From Stratiolaelaps scimitus (taxonomy: Eukaryota > Arthropoda > Arachnida > Mesostigmata > Laelapidae): a stretch of 64,000 bases of DNA. Within the stretch, counting starts at the first letter, position 1, and each line of letters begins with the position of its first letter. The DNA lies in NCBI GenBank assembly GCA_019614645.1, contig JABWDB010000004.1:23870001-23934000 (forward strand), written 5' to 3'. A program made the translations under genes and the position numbers. Shown piece after piece: positions 49,905 through 61,403 of this stretch. The notes under the pieces were generated by a model. It was not told where the DNA came from. It ran no database searches and was given only the letters and a program-made list of their open reading frames with translations.

Positions 49905-51010
49905 ACGAATATTGTTGCCCCCACCCAGCTGTTCGTTATTACAGCCGTACGGCGAATTTTTACTTTTTCATCAAGAAGTCGCAGTCACACTGCCACGGAG
50001 TTCACTTCTTCTGTATTTGTTTTTAATTTTCAATGTTTTCGTTGCACACATTCGTAGCTTGCTTGTGATGTGCGCCGGTACTGAATCGGCCACCAATGAC
50101 GTTATAGTCCAACCAGCTCCGAACAAGCTAATGTGCATTAGACAATTTAATGCATACGAGAGTGAGCGAACGAGGTCAGCGACGACCCTAGCTGCACTGG
50201 ACGACCAACGGAAGAAATGCAACGTGTGAATGCAACGTAGCAAAGCTACCAGGTGTTTTTAAGGCATGAATCGCGTTGTGTTGCACAAATATATCGTTGG
50301 GAGTTGATGTGTCTTAGGCGTATTTCTCTGAAGCGGGTTATCAACTATTTGTATTTACGATGTTAAAGCTGCTGTGTAGAGGTAAGGCAGTTTTCTTACT
50401 TGGGTTCTTCAAAATACAGTGGGTGAACGTTATTGGGATGATAGAGGGAATAACAGCCTATTTGTATGGTTGTCTCAACAAAATTAATCTCTTCCCCATT
50501 AAAAGAACGTTTTTTTTTTACTTTGCGGCGGCTAGCCTCCAGCATTTTTCCTATCAGACATTGTATCGGCACTTATCAAAATGGCGGCATTATTAGTGGA
50601 ATTGTCGAGAAGGAAAATCTACACCCCCCGAGACCACGGCTAGTAGGAGACTTAAAGCTCCTCCTGTTAGGGTCTCCCCCAGCCCTTGTATCATCAGAAG
50701 CCTCTCATCACTTATCCATATGGTAGCAGTGCTACACGATTTGTTGGGAGGACAATGCCCACTTTGATAAGGCCAGCCACGGCAGCATTTGAACCTGCAA
50801 TATCCGGTTCGGTTATCCAAGCTGTGTCCTTAGGTATTACCAACATGTCCATCTAGACCATCTCCGGGTCCGCAGAGGGAGCTGCAATGCATGAACCAGT
50901 ACCCTATACAAATAAAGTCAAGTGGCTATTCTTACGAGGTAGCGAAAATAATTATAATTACTATTATGCTTTTCCAAATGCAATGAAGGATTTTATACCT
51001 TCCATTTGGG
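49905..51010. other. no recognised gene
   Basis: A plus frame 49912-50229 faces a minus frame 49971-50243, and neither is recognised. A B-box-like GGTTCAAATGC is present on the minus strand near 50790 without a convincing A box. Confidence 0.45.
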
Positions 51011-51015
51011 CAATA

Positions 51016-51086
51016 TAAATTTTATTCAAACATACAGTAGTTAGGAATTATTTCGAGGGATTATGGGGGGGGGGGGCTGAGGGCAA
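51016..51086 (-). mobile_element. LINE 3'-end fragment (copy 4)
   Basis: TTTTATTCAAACATACAGTA, followed by GTTAGGAATTATTTCGAGGGATTATGG, a poly(G) run and CTGAGGG, matches copies 1-3. Same minus orientation. No target-site duplication is obvious. Confidence 0.6.
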
Positions 51087-51089
51087 TTG

Positions 51090-52845
51090 TAATTTCTTCA
51101 TCATACATAGAATCATTATATATTATACCATAGATCAAGTAAGTTCCACGAGTACCTCAGAATTAGTATTATATAATACTTGTGCATAGCTTCTTGACAC
51201 AGAAACAGTAGCTGATTCGTTTGGCAGCGTGTCAGTTCGGCTTCGTCTCATCTATCCACAGAGTTTCTGATTCTCATTATTATATTGTATAATCAGCGCA
51301 CTGTGCTAACATACTTGTAAGTGGCCGTACGCATTTCTTTCTCAGGTACAAACTCTCAGACGTCATACCTGCTCGCAATGAGGATTCTTTAATGAAATTT
51401 GTAAGCGTCCCAAGTTGGCCCATCTTGCACGGTAACTTGGGACAAGCACTTAATGAGATGTCTGGTTCAGATGTTACTCACACTGAGTCCCTCGAATTTC
51501 CCGCGTTCCCCAAAGAACCTAACCACTTCGAGTTTTAAGCCAGAACGCTCCACGACACGAGATAACCCCGCTTGTGAGCGAAAACGTTAGAAGTCAGAAC
51601 TTATCCCAAGTATGGCCATTTGGCGGTACGAAAGCTATCACACATACATAGCCCGCACAACGGTTCGTTGGCGTTGAGCGAACATGCGAAGCCCAACTGA
51701 CCATGATCACACGGCTGCTCGGCCTGTCGGTGGCTCGGTCGGGCGTTCTTGGAATGCGGAGTTAGCATCTTGACCAGACGTTTGTACATACGAAGCAAGT
51801 ATTAGAATGTGGAACTGAAAGTGGTCCATGCATCTGGTTGGGCTTCAGCACCGACAGCAACAACAACAACAACAACAACGCCTACGCGTAGGAGCCGGAG
51901 GTCGGAGGTCTGAGAAAGCTGCTGGCTGGCTGCCGGGCTAGGACTAAGCGGGAGTAGGCATCCCAAGAATTCCTGTGTAGCCAGTATCAGGCGGAGCAGA
52001 TTTTCGCTCAAGGTTCTCGAGGCGTGCGCGGCTGCTGGCCCGGAGGTGTGAATTCATAGTGCCATACATAAATTGTCACTACTACGCAACTCACTTGCCT
52101 TTGGCAGATGCCGCATCGCCGTCAGCCTGCTTGATAATAGTGAACCACTGACTATCGTTGTCCTGCCAATTGCGCACCGGAACGACAACGCTTATAGCCG
52201 TGACGTGATAGATTTGAAACAGTGTCTATGTTCTCGGACTGATCTTCTCAAGAGATAGATGAAACAGGATAAACAAAAATAATATGACCCTCGCGATATA
52301 GCCCCAATCATTATATTCATTCCCAGGCTGGGTTTTTGCGTCGCAGCGCCAGATACCAGATCTAAGGGTAAATTAAAATATCGCGTCTGTTCGCCCACGA
52401 AGCGAAACCGTTCAGTCGTTGGGCAATTGCAGAGCGATCTTTTAGGAACGACGACGACTGATAATTAGCCGAGTAATCATTGTTGTTTCTATTGTTCGTG
52501 CATACATGTACATACAACAAAGCAAATAACATGATTCCTATAGAAACGAATTGCGGACACAATCATATTTTCATGGTACAGACATGTTTTGCATTTTGTC
52601 GCAACACAAAGCAACGCCCGCACGCGTCCATGCACCAGTACAGCACACTAGCAGCGGATCAGCAGCTACTTCTCAATTCTCGGCTAGAATTTGCCTAGCA
52701 GTTTCATCTGGCAAATCACTGGTCCGTATCCCAGCCCGGCTCCCATAGCTCCCATATATTTCCCGAAGCACCAGATGGCCTGACGACACCGTCTATCCCT
52801 AGTTTCTAGCTGGGTTACTCACTCGTTTGCGTCTCTGATTCATCA
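51090..52845. other. no recognised gene; (CAA)n
   Basis: (CAA)n at about 51857-51879. Short frames only. Confidence 0.45.
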
Positions 52846-52849
52846 GGCA

Positions 52850-53350
52850 GACGCTGCGTCCTAGCGTCTACCCGCTAATGGCGACGTCCCGGGAAACGGT
52901 AGCAGCGGTTTCGTTCCGGAGGAGATTTGAAGACACATGGAGCTAGACGGCGGCCAGAGCTTATACCAACCCTTGTTTCTCTGGGCCCGCACCCTGCCCA
53001 GGGGCAGTTGGAGGGGTCGGGAGCTTCGGCGGGGGCCGGCGATTCTGGTGCCGCTTTTTCCGTTCACTTGCGTTTTCTTTTTGTTTCGCTTATCTGTCCT
53101 CTGCTTTTCGTCTTTCACCGTTCGTTATTGATTGTGAGCCTCGAAACAGCGATGGAAGGAATCCTCTCTTTTGCAATCAAGCAAATAGAGACTATGGGTC
53201 GACGTTTCCCATTTCGCTCGGGAGGGATTTGCTGCAGCACCAAGCAGACATGAGCCCAATCGACTGGCGCCTACACAACGCTGCCCCCTCGAGGCGCTAG
53301 TTCCGCAGGTGTCGGAGCCATCGCCCAGCAATCACTACTTGAGAGAAACT
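52850..53350. other. GC-rich island
   Basis: About 500 bp of GC-rich DNA, with plus frames 52927-53253 and 52937-53131 opposed by minus frames 52861-53118 and 53125-53331. None is recognised. Confidence 0.35.
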
Positions 53351-53489
53351 CGGACGCGCCAACAATGGTCCACGATCTGAAAGATCAGGAGAACCCCTTC
53401 TTCCGTAGGCTTTGTGGAAGTCCAACTACAGTACATTCACATTCCCGGTGAATGTGTCCGTATGTTTACGCATGGTGTTGATGCAATAC

Positions 53490-53490
<1 letters not shown>

Positions 53491-53524
<34 letters not shown>
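53491..53524. repeat. (TA)n microsatellite
   Basis: Pure TA run, followed by a short imperfect extension to about 53532. Confidence 0.95.
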
Positions 53525-53526
<2 letters not shown>

Positions 53527-53539
53527 TATATATCTACAT

Positions 53540-55795
53540 ATGTGCGTATCATGATGTTGTTATTAATGGTTGTGCTTACTGGCTCCTCTTCGTCATGTCA
53601 CCTGCGTAACAACCACACTATGTATCTAATATTAATGCGAGTTTATTGGTGGTTTATCGCACAACGCCGTGCGTCGCGTTTATAGCGGTGCGCTTAATCA
53701 TTCTCTAACGACGTGCGTTGTCTGTCGTTATCGTATATTCAGACAAAAAAAAAGGCCCGCTTTGCCACGCCATCCCTACAGTAAGCATCCATGTAAACGT
53801 GTAAAGAGACGTTATACAGCGGCTGTATGGCGCTATACGACGCTGTCAGCTTACGGAAGCAATTGGCTGGGCCTTAATTTTCATTCATAAATCTTCGAAC
53901 GAGTTGCGCGGTGGTGGCCGGAATTGCGCTTGTGGCTATAAATTTACTTACAGCGGAAGTTCCTGAGGCTAAATATGGCAACGTGAGCCCTACCAAAATT
54001 ATAATGGGTGATTGTTTTGCGTGTCCGAGTTGTTCAGGAGGCTGTTCATTTCTCATTCGGTGTCCAGAACAGTAAACTTAGTTTAACTGATTCGAATTCG
54101 AGGCAAATGGTTCGACTCGAGTTGGAGCATGAAGATTCATCACTTGCTATGATAAAATTCTGCATTAATTTAGCGGATCGGGGTAAATCATCGACTTGAT
54201 TTTGTGGAAATTGTTGCTCGTTTCAGACATTGACTGTTGTTGAGACCGGATGAGCAGGTTGCCGAACGTTTAACCCAATCAAAGACTTCTGGCGAGATTC
54301 TCGCCGCCAAATGATGTGAAGGCACTGCAATGTCCCCCAATAGCAAAATAAATGTCGCACCGATTTCGTAGACTCAGAATTTGCCCGATTTCCCATGCAA
54401 ATAGCGACAATCCGCCCGGAATTCACCTACGCACTCAATTGCAAATCCGCTATCGAAAGCCGAGCGGATGACACGCCGGGGATAGTTTCTACTGAGCTCA
54501 ATGCGTAACCAGAATACTATAAAACAATGGCAATATACAACACATAATCTCCAACACAGGCAACTCGCTAAATCCACGATTGCCGATGGCTTGCGTACAG
54601 TGTCTAGCATAAATGCTGGATGTGTGTTAACAAAGAAATAGCAAACTAATCCGAGTTACTCTTTCCGAACAAAACCACTCGGGTTTCGCCTCCCGTCCGG
54701 CTGAGACCGTTCTTCCACAATGCGTCCTTTGAAAGGCATAATCACCTGGACGAGCGCTCGAGTGTACCGCGTTGTAGAAAAGTGACGTTGTAAACTGTCG
54801 TCAGCGTATACGCGGGCCCTAATGAAAAATTGATACTTGATGGATGTTAACAAAGCGGGTCGGTTGCTTGCCTGCTGGCCTGACTGCCATGACGCTGAAA
54901 CTGTCAATAATGAATAATGAAGAGTCCGAGGTGCACAAAGGGCGATCGGGGACGTCCGTTTGAAGTGAGGCGCGTCCGGACGTGTGGCCTGATGAAGAAT
55001 GCAAATATCGGAAAGTATTCGGCTGAATTCGACCTTGGTGGCGCTCCTTAAACAGGCAAGTGTGAACAATCACGGCAATGGGCAAACTCCAGATGAGGAG
55101 AAGGTCAAGACGCGGTCGAAGAACACACGACGCAGTCGAAATGAAGACGACTGCGGACAAGCTCTCGTTGACTCGATGCGATGCAGAATCGTCGCAATAT
55201 GGTCGGGTGCATTTAGTCGACACCCTGCTACGCTTGCACTTCATTTGTTTGATTTATATCATGCCCCATAGTTGAACTGTACGTACAGTAACATCCATTC
55301 AAAATGTCTGCCTCACTGTGAATCTAATGAAACGACTTCTTGAGGTCTAAGTGAATTCACATGGACACCAATCAACCTAACCTTATGTTATACTATGTGA
55401 GGTCGAAATATTCAGATCTCCATTCTCGAATCGCCTATTTATGTGTATAATAGTGCAGCTTATTCCAATGTTCTGCTCACTATTTGCTGCGTTACTACGT
55501 ACAGCGCATGGTGCACAAATGACAATACGACAAACGAACGTACACCGGTTATTGATTATTGGGAGGTCTGCGCGTGACAGAAATAACTGCTGCTGCTGTT
55601 GCGTAGCCGAATATTTGCGATGCCACCATATGAACTTTATATATGCTACGATATGTGAATCATCCGATTCGATCGCTGCTTCTCTATACCACTACCACTA
55701 ATACTGCTGCTGCTGCTGATTTGCTGTATGCCACTGTGTATGTACTGATATGGAGCTACTTGATAGCAGCTGCCTGGTGATGTTTCGCGCTCATT
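53540..55795. other. no recognised gene
   Basis: Minus frames 54656-55069 and 54819-55244 overlap plus frames 54999-55271. None matches a family. (CTG)n at about 55702-55719. Confidence 0.45.
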
Positions 55796-55799
55796 GAGC

Positions 55800-56660
55800 G
55801 TTCAGGCCACCCCGGTCACCATACAGGTCGACCACCCCACCAAGCAAAGATTGGTGGTGGCCGATGCGTCGAGTCCTCCCGCTCCATATCGCGGGGTAGC
55901 GGACAAGCATGCATTGGGGTAATTGGGGAACGAACTGCGTATGACCGTAGAGGGCTTGGGCGCCACGGGCGGGCGGGGCGAGTTCCGTCGGCGAGCAGCG
56001 AAATGCGGAACAACTCGCTGCGATCTGCCGCTGATGGTTGGCTGATTTGTGGGGAGATTGGGTCGACACGGCCAGGGATGCAGCCAGCCGGCATGGGCAA
56101 TGTATGTATGTGTCGGTGTCTTTCTGTGGTCTCGATCTATGTGAGGGCTGTAGGACTGGAAGCCGTCACAGCAGATGGTGTGTGTGTGCCAATCGCAGTT
56201 GCTGTTTGCCGGCCGGCTACGTTCCCGATGTCGGTTCAGACTCGGATGTCGGTGATTGAGTAAGAAAGACGAGGACAGCAGCGAGGACAGCGTCATTGAT
56301 ATGTGGGGAGAATGACGACTGAGATCTCAGTATGCAGGAGAGAATTGCACAGAAACTTGAAGAATTCTTCTGAAATCGTCGTGAGACTTCGCCGGCCGAC
56401 GGTCGGCTCCACCCGCTGGCTGTGACAACAAACAGTGATTCGGGGTCGTACAGTGACGGACAAGGTAAATGTCGAGTTGACTTTCTCTCGCTGTAACAAA
56501 TCGATGCCCACATGGAGAGTGCGCTCAGCATGCGATTGTATTTGCTACCGCACGACTGCTTGCTGATGTTGGCAGTTAAACTAAGCGTGAGAAATGTTGT
56601 GTCCGTGTCAATCCACTGCGGATGACGGTGAAACGTTCCGCAGCGGCGGCGTATTATATT
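55800..56660. other. GC-rich island
   Basis: GC-rich DNA with frames open on both strands at the same place (minus 55802-56296 and 56217-56666; plus 56003-56263). No domain is recognised. Likely regulatory or untranslated. Confidence 0.35.
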
Positions 56661-57083
56661 ATCCACCTAGGTGGACTCGATTAGAACCTGTGAAACTTAT
56701 CCCCCGGACATTTTCTTTATACTCGACTGAAATGAGCTCTATCCGAGTTGTCTCGAGGCACAGTTGATACTCAGCGATCCCAACAAGACCATTTTTCCCC
56801 ATCTCGCCTGGTACGATTTCTCAACGTTGCTAATATTGGCTAATGAAAACTGCTCAGAGTTTCTCAACGTTGTCACCCCAATGTCCTCAATAATGTCGGC
56901 ACGCGTTTCACAGAGATATTCTGGAGCGATGTACAGCTCAACGACAGCGACTGATGGGACGCCGAGATTCCCTGCTCTACACCAGATATTTCCCTTAATA
57001 CGCTTATATTGGCTAGTTTAAAGAGGCTGCTATTGCTGCTGCTGCTGCTGCCGTCATAGGTAGGAAGTTTTTTTCCTCGACGA

Positions 57084-57605
57084 TCACGGATAGCTTCCAG
57101 TCAGATTGCAGACTCTCCTTTTAGCTGTGTCCGATACGGCGGCGCACCAACGATCGTAGTACAGCGCATAAAGGCGAATGTTGTTTCCGCCAGCGCGAAA
57201 CACCACCTTTGCGCAAAGTGGCCCGCGCTCAACCCCGTGTCTGTATTTAGTTCGGCTGGTGTACCATCCTAGTGATTGCGGTTTGTACGTCCAAGTGTTT
57301 CCCACTGATCCAGGTGACGTTTCAAAACAACGATCCGCTAGTGACAGCCGAACCGAGCGTGCAAGGTGCACCAGTTTGATGTTCCGGCTTCGGAACATAC
57401 TGTCCTCTACAATTAATGATTCGTGGAATTGCTGGGCAACAATACACTCCAAGAGAGAAATGCGGGAATACCCTCCCCGTTCTATATTTATAGGATATGT
57501 TGTGCTATACGCTCGCACTCTGACAAACGACCAAAGGGGGCTGTCGCGAAACCGTGGTTCGTTCGAGCAAAGATGAGGCTTGAGAGTGCCCTTCTGTTTT
57601 TGCAA
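57084..57605 (-). other. unidentified 173-codon open frame
   Basis: Minus-strand frame that opens at a TTG; the first in-frame ATG is internal (MFRSRNIKLVHLARS). The C-terminal part is rich in Tyr, Trp, Gly and Arg (for example GNNIRLYALYYDRWCAA), which is less repeat-like than most frames in this window. A 132-codon plus frame (57178-57576) covers the same bases, so strand and coding status are open. Product not recognised. A (CTG)n run lies just outside, at 57035-57051. Confidence 0.2.
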
Positions 57606-57740
57606 TCAGATTTAAGCGCTAGACAAATTGACTGCTGAGGCTGTCGTTGGGACGCGCTTATTACGTGATTTTATCGTAACTTTCCGGATCCGGCCGCAAT
57701 ATGTTCTCTGACCGGGCGCAGTAATGCGGTAAATAAAGGT

Positions 57741-57862
57741 CAAGCTAAAGCTTTATTGGTTGATTAAAGCAGCTGCAATTTTACAATGCGCAGCGGGGAT
57801 CGAACTGGCGGCCGCTGGCTTCCGATAGCCAGAGGCTTAGCTGTCGTAGCCACCGCGCTGGC
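57741..57862 (-). repeat. tRNA-derived SINE (near full copy)
   Basis: On the minus strand: head CCAGCGCGGTGGCTACGACA with A box TGGCTACGACAG (about 57841-57852), then B box GTTCGATCCC (57796-57805), then a body CATTGTAAAATTGCAGCTGC and the end CTTTAATCAACCAATAAAG. The A-B spacing of about 40 bp fits a tRNA-derived head. Tail fragments at 16575-16617 and 37011-37050 show that it is a dispersed family. Confidence 0.7.
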
Positions 57863-57869
57863 ATTAAGG

Positions 57870-58600
57870 TGCTTCATTAATGCTTAAAATAACGGACGGT
57901 GTTTATGCGGGGACATTTTGTCGGCAAGTCCGTGCATATGAACAACCATTCAATGTGTTGGGCCATATTATTTTTAAGGGAAACACTTTTTGAAATCACC
58001 GTCACACTTCGAACATAATAATTATAATTATAAAATATAGTATATGTTACCTGAATAAAGCCCCCCTAATAATAATAATAATAAAAAAAATAGTAAATAG
58101 CGTTATTCGGGTATAGAAGGTCAATATTTGGTTGCATACTTTTTGGTAGCTTCGAAGTAGCCCAACAAACCTGCTTACTGAGGGGTAGTATTCCCCAAAA
58201 CGAATGATACACCTTTAGAATATAGCTAGGCAGCGATCGAAACAGCGATTACCTAGTGGCCTAGTTCGCTACCCGCCTTTACACCGAACCAGACTCAGCT
58301 CCTACCTCGTCTGTTAGCACTAGTAGTATCTACCAGCAACGTACAGTGGTATCTGGCATCAGAGAGGATAGTATATTTACACCATTGTCGCCAACCAGAG
58401 GTGTCGTTTTATCGATGCCACAGGCCGATGAATGCATTCACGGATGCTTACACACTCGCATTCACTCGCGAGCAAACTTCTATCGGAGAGCGTCTTGTCG
58501 AGCATGACCGTGGGGCCATTTAACAATTAGCTGACATCGAGGCCCGGGAACATCGGGCAGCACCTCAGTGCGCAGATCCTCAGTAGCCGAATTCGCTTTC
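57870..58600. other. no recognised gene
   Basis: AT-rich DNA, (AAT)n at about 58068-58082, no open frame of note. Confidence 0.5.
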
Positions 58601-58604
58601 AGTT

Positions 58605-59620
58605 TGCCTGAACATCTGCCAGCTGCCAGTTCCTCAACGGTTGCTACTCCTGTTCAAGTGTAAACAAATACTTCCTTTGTTGTCGCCCAGGCCTCCACGA
58701 TGGGCAGCGTCTATTGTTACGCTACGGCACGACGAGACGTTGTCTCCCACCGTTTTTTCGGTTTCAGACAAAGTTGCGTCCGGGCACGGCACACCAGGCC
58801 AGTTGCGTAGTGGTAAATTTCAACCTACCACCTGACACGTATTGATGCTGGCTGTCCGTTGGCATTTCAGACCCCAAGCGCTGTCCAGCAAAAAGCCTTG
58901 TCTTATCCCGTCCCAGCGCCGTGTGGAGTTTACCGACTCGCAGGCGGCGGGAACGCGAGCTACGAAGCACAACTTTCCCATTCTTTCGAGCCCCTGCACC
59001 CGCCTGAGTTGAGTGCGGACAGCCTCTACTTGTGCGATTGCTCGGCGTTCGTTATTGCTTTGATGTCGGTGGCTAGCTACCCAGCGTCCGTTCCTGCAGG
59101 CCACTCTGAACAATGAACACAGCGGGGGGGTAGTGTTAACAGCAACAGCAGCCAGCAACATCGGCAACTGGTGTACGACGGCAGCAGAACCACACACAAC
59201 CACATACACGTCGAGGATGACAGCAACCATCCGTGCTATTTATCTGCCGGTAGTCGTCGTCCTTGTTCAGTACTTCTCACTCACTCACCCGGCATGGTGG
59301 GGTTTAGCCGCTTCGTGTGGCCCGACGAAAACCTCACGGTCATTGTGGACCCGCTCCACTAGATGACAACCTATTGTACATAAGTGGCCAAATAGGCCCC
59401 CATGGCCGATATCCTTTCTCCATACAACTCGGACAGTTTTAGTCTGTTACGCAGCTACCGGGGCCACGCCAAAAGTAAGTGGCAAGCAAAACGAAAAGCG
59501 GAAGTGTACAAGATGACAGTATTGTCCGCGCACTCACTGATCGAAGCTTGTTCCTATAGTTACGGGAGTGGTGCTCAGAGAAGCTGGGCGAAGATGGGCT
59601 ACACAATGAGTGAGTGAGCG
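58605..59620. other. GC-rich island around a signal-peptide frame
   Basis: GC-rich block of about 1 kb. Frames are open on both strands between 58641 and 59230. The biologically patterned frame is at 59217-59366 (listed separately). The DNA upstream of it could be its 5' untranslated region and promoter. Confidence 0.35.
59217..59366 (+). CDS. possible signal-peptide exon of a Wnt1-like ligand (frame-disrupted or spliced)
   Basis: A true ATG opens a signal peptide (hydrophobic core IYLPVVVVLVQYF) followed by THPAWWGLAAS. The WWG directly after the signal peptide is the arrangement at the mature start of Wnt1/wingless proteins. About 25 bp later, in the next frame, DENLTVIVDPLH resembles the segment that follows in Wnt1 proteins (xNxxxxxxDPxxH). 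Two explanations are possible. Exon 1 may end near WWG at a weak donor GTTTAG (59302-59307), since vertebrate Wnt1 genes have an early first intron; or there may be a one-base frameshift from erosion or an assembly error. The frame then stops (TAG at 59360-59362 in the second frame, TGA in the first). No downstream Wnt exon (RRWNC, CHGxSGSC) is seen up to 64 kb. The family call is weak inference. Confidence 0.25.
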   Translation: MTATIRAIYLPVVVVLVQYFSLTHPAWWGLAASCGPTKTSRSLWTRSTR

Positions 59621-59624
59621 GGCG

Positions 59625-59999
59625 GTGGTCAGAGGTGACGTTCGGGTCACGGTGAGAAATACTGCAGATATAAGCCACCCTTTACTACAACACACGTGTA
59701 ATGTATAGCACGCTGATTGTTGAAGGATGAATGAAGGGAAATAAACATGGAAACGCACTGATTGCTAGACCCAGTGATATTGGAAAAGCTGTTATTTGCG
59801 ATTCGGGCTTTATATGTTGAATGCCGAAGGTAATTCTTTATGATTGTAACCAGTTACTGTAAAGGATGCTTCACCTTTTCTTCTTCATGCGAAGGCTTGC
59901 AGGGTTCGACTAGGCGTTAGAGCCATCCGGTTCCATACCTCAGTCCATCCTCTAATTCCGCACAACGCACTCAGGCAGCTCTCTGACCCTCCCCTTTTG

Positions 60000-60036
<37 letters not shown>

Positions 60037-60135
60037 ATTCTTTTAGCAATGTATCTATAGGGTGCTTCACTTAGCAAGCCTGTAATAGCCTAACCCAATA
60101 TATATATATATATATATATATTATACTCCTGGAAT
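59625..60135. other. no gene; (CT)n and (AT)n
   Basis: (CT)n at 60003-60033 and (AT)n at about 60098-60121. The Arg/Glu repeat frame on the minus strand comes from the CT run. Confidence 0.6.
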
Positions 60136-60139
60136 CTGA

Positions 60140-60391
60140 GTTATCGTCACAAATTCTGCTGATTTCGGAGAAGATGTTAATTACGAAGACATGTGTAATG
60201 TCACCTACGCGGGCATGGTGCCGAGAGGAATGCACGAGGAATTATATCATGAAGAGCACGTTTTCAGATTAAATCAAAGTACCGTTGGTTCTGAAGAGGA
60301 TGTGCAACAAGTATTCTCATGTGTTATCTATAAAATACCTCTGCAGAATAAGCGTTTCTCCATATGTGTATATATATATATATATATATAA
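60140..60391 (+). CDS. possible exon, unidentified extracellular-type protein
   Basis: After a TGA the plus frame stays open for about 80 codons, starting VIVTNSADFGEDVNYEDMCN and including FSCVIYKIPLQNKRF. The first ATG is at 60191. The composition is acidic and hydrophilic, with two N-glycosylation sequons (NVT, NQS) and two Cys about 44 residues apart, loosely recalling an Ig-type fold. No opposing frame is open here, and codons look more protein-like than those of the AT-rich flanks. The last residues run into (TA)n and cannot be genuine, so a real exon would end earlier, but no strong donor is seen. Identity is not recognised. Confidence 0.27.
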   Translation, partial: VIVTNSADFGEDVNYEDMCNVTYAGMVPRGMHEELYHEEHVFRLNQSTVGSEEDVQQVFSCVIYKIPLQNKRFSICVYIYIYI

Positions 60392-60394
60392 AAT

Positions 60395-61400
60395 CTTAAC
60401 TACGATGTTAATCTAGCCTGGATCCAATTAGCGCTGATAGAGAAAAAAAACCCAACCATATTATAATTCTGTTCGCTCTGATGTAGCTGTAGTTGTTCTG
60501 CGTTGTCCTCTATGAAAGCGAAGTCTTCGGAACACTTGGACTAGTGTAGTGTTGCTCATAAACCATACGAGTTACGATTCAACCAATATAACGCAAACTC
60601 TGCGGGCAAATGGCCACACCAGCATATTTGTTTAACCTATATATTTTTGTTGTGTGAAACATTAGATCTGGTAAATGTAATTCATTCAAGGGTATATGAT
60701 AAAAACGAACTCCCATACTCACTGTATCTCGAGTTCCATGGCATGAAGGCGCGGCGCGTTTCCGTCTTCATATTAGTGATCATTTGTGTGACTTTGTCCA
60801 CAACTTGACTCGAGAGCTGAGAAGCTCTTCTAAGATATTGCTCAATGTTTGTTTTCCTATACAATCATTTCCAGGTCAAGTACCCTGGACCCAAATATGC
60901 ATACGTAAGCTCACACTTGACCGTTGCATGAGTTCTTTTGCAGTGGCCGACAGAGGTCAGCTAGCCGACATCTGCTCGAGTCGAGACGAGATATTGAATT
61001 CATCAGGCACACTACTCTCAGACACCATCTGTTAAATAGAGTCTGTACGAGTTTCGAAAGGAGTGCATTGGTCATAGAAATGTGTGGTAGGCTGACATTA
61101 TATTTCCGGACTACACAAGCCTTGCCCTTTACACAAGATACGAGCTGATCGTTAAGATCAGTTAGTTGGCTTGAATCAATTTTTATAGATACAATCTGCG
61201 TCTTTAACTCCGAGCAGACGTCCTTACTTCAAAATAGAAAGATAGCCTACTGACCGAACTGTATGTAGGAACTTACTCTTTTTAGGGGTGTATATATTTA
61301 GGATTGTCAAGGTCATTCGCGGACCTGCGGGCTGATTTGCCGTGTCGCCCTCGTCATGTTATCTTTTTTTTTATGCCGTCGGTATTTATGTCACCGTTTG
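60395..61400. other. no recognised gene
   Basis: Short overlapping frames only (60682-61148), none recognised. Confidence 0.45.
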
Positions 61401-61403
61401 TAA

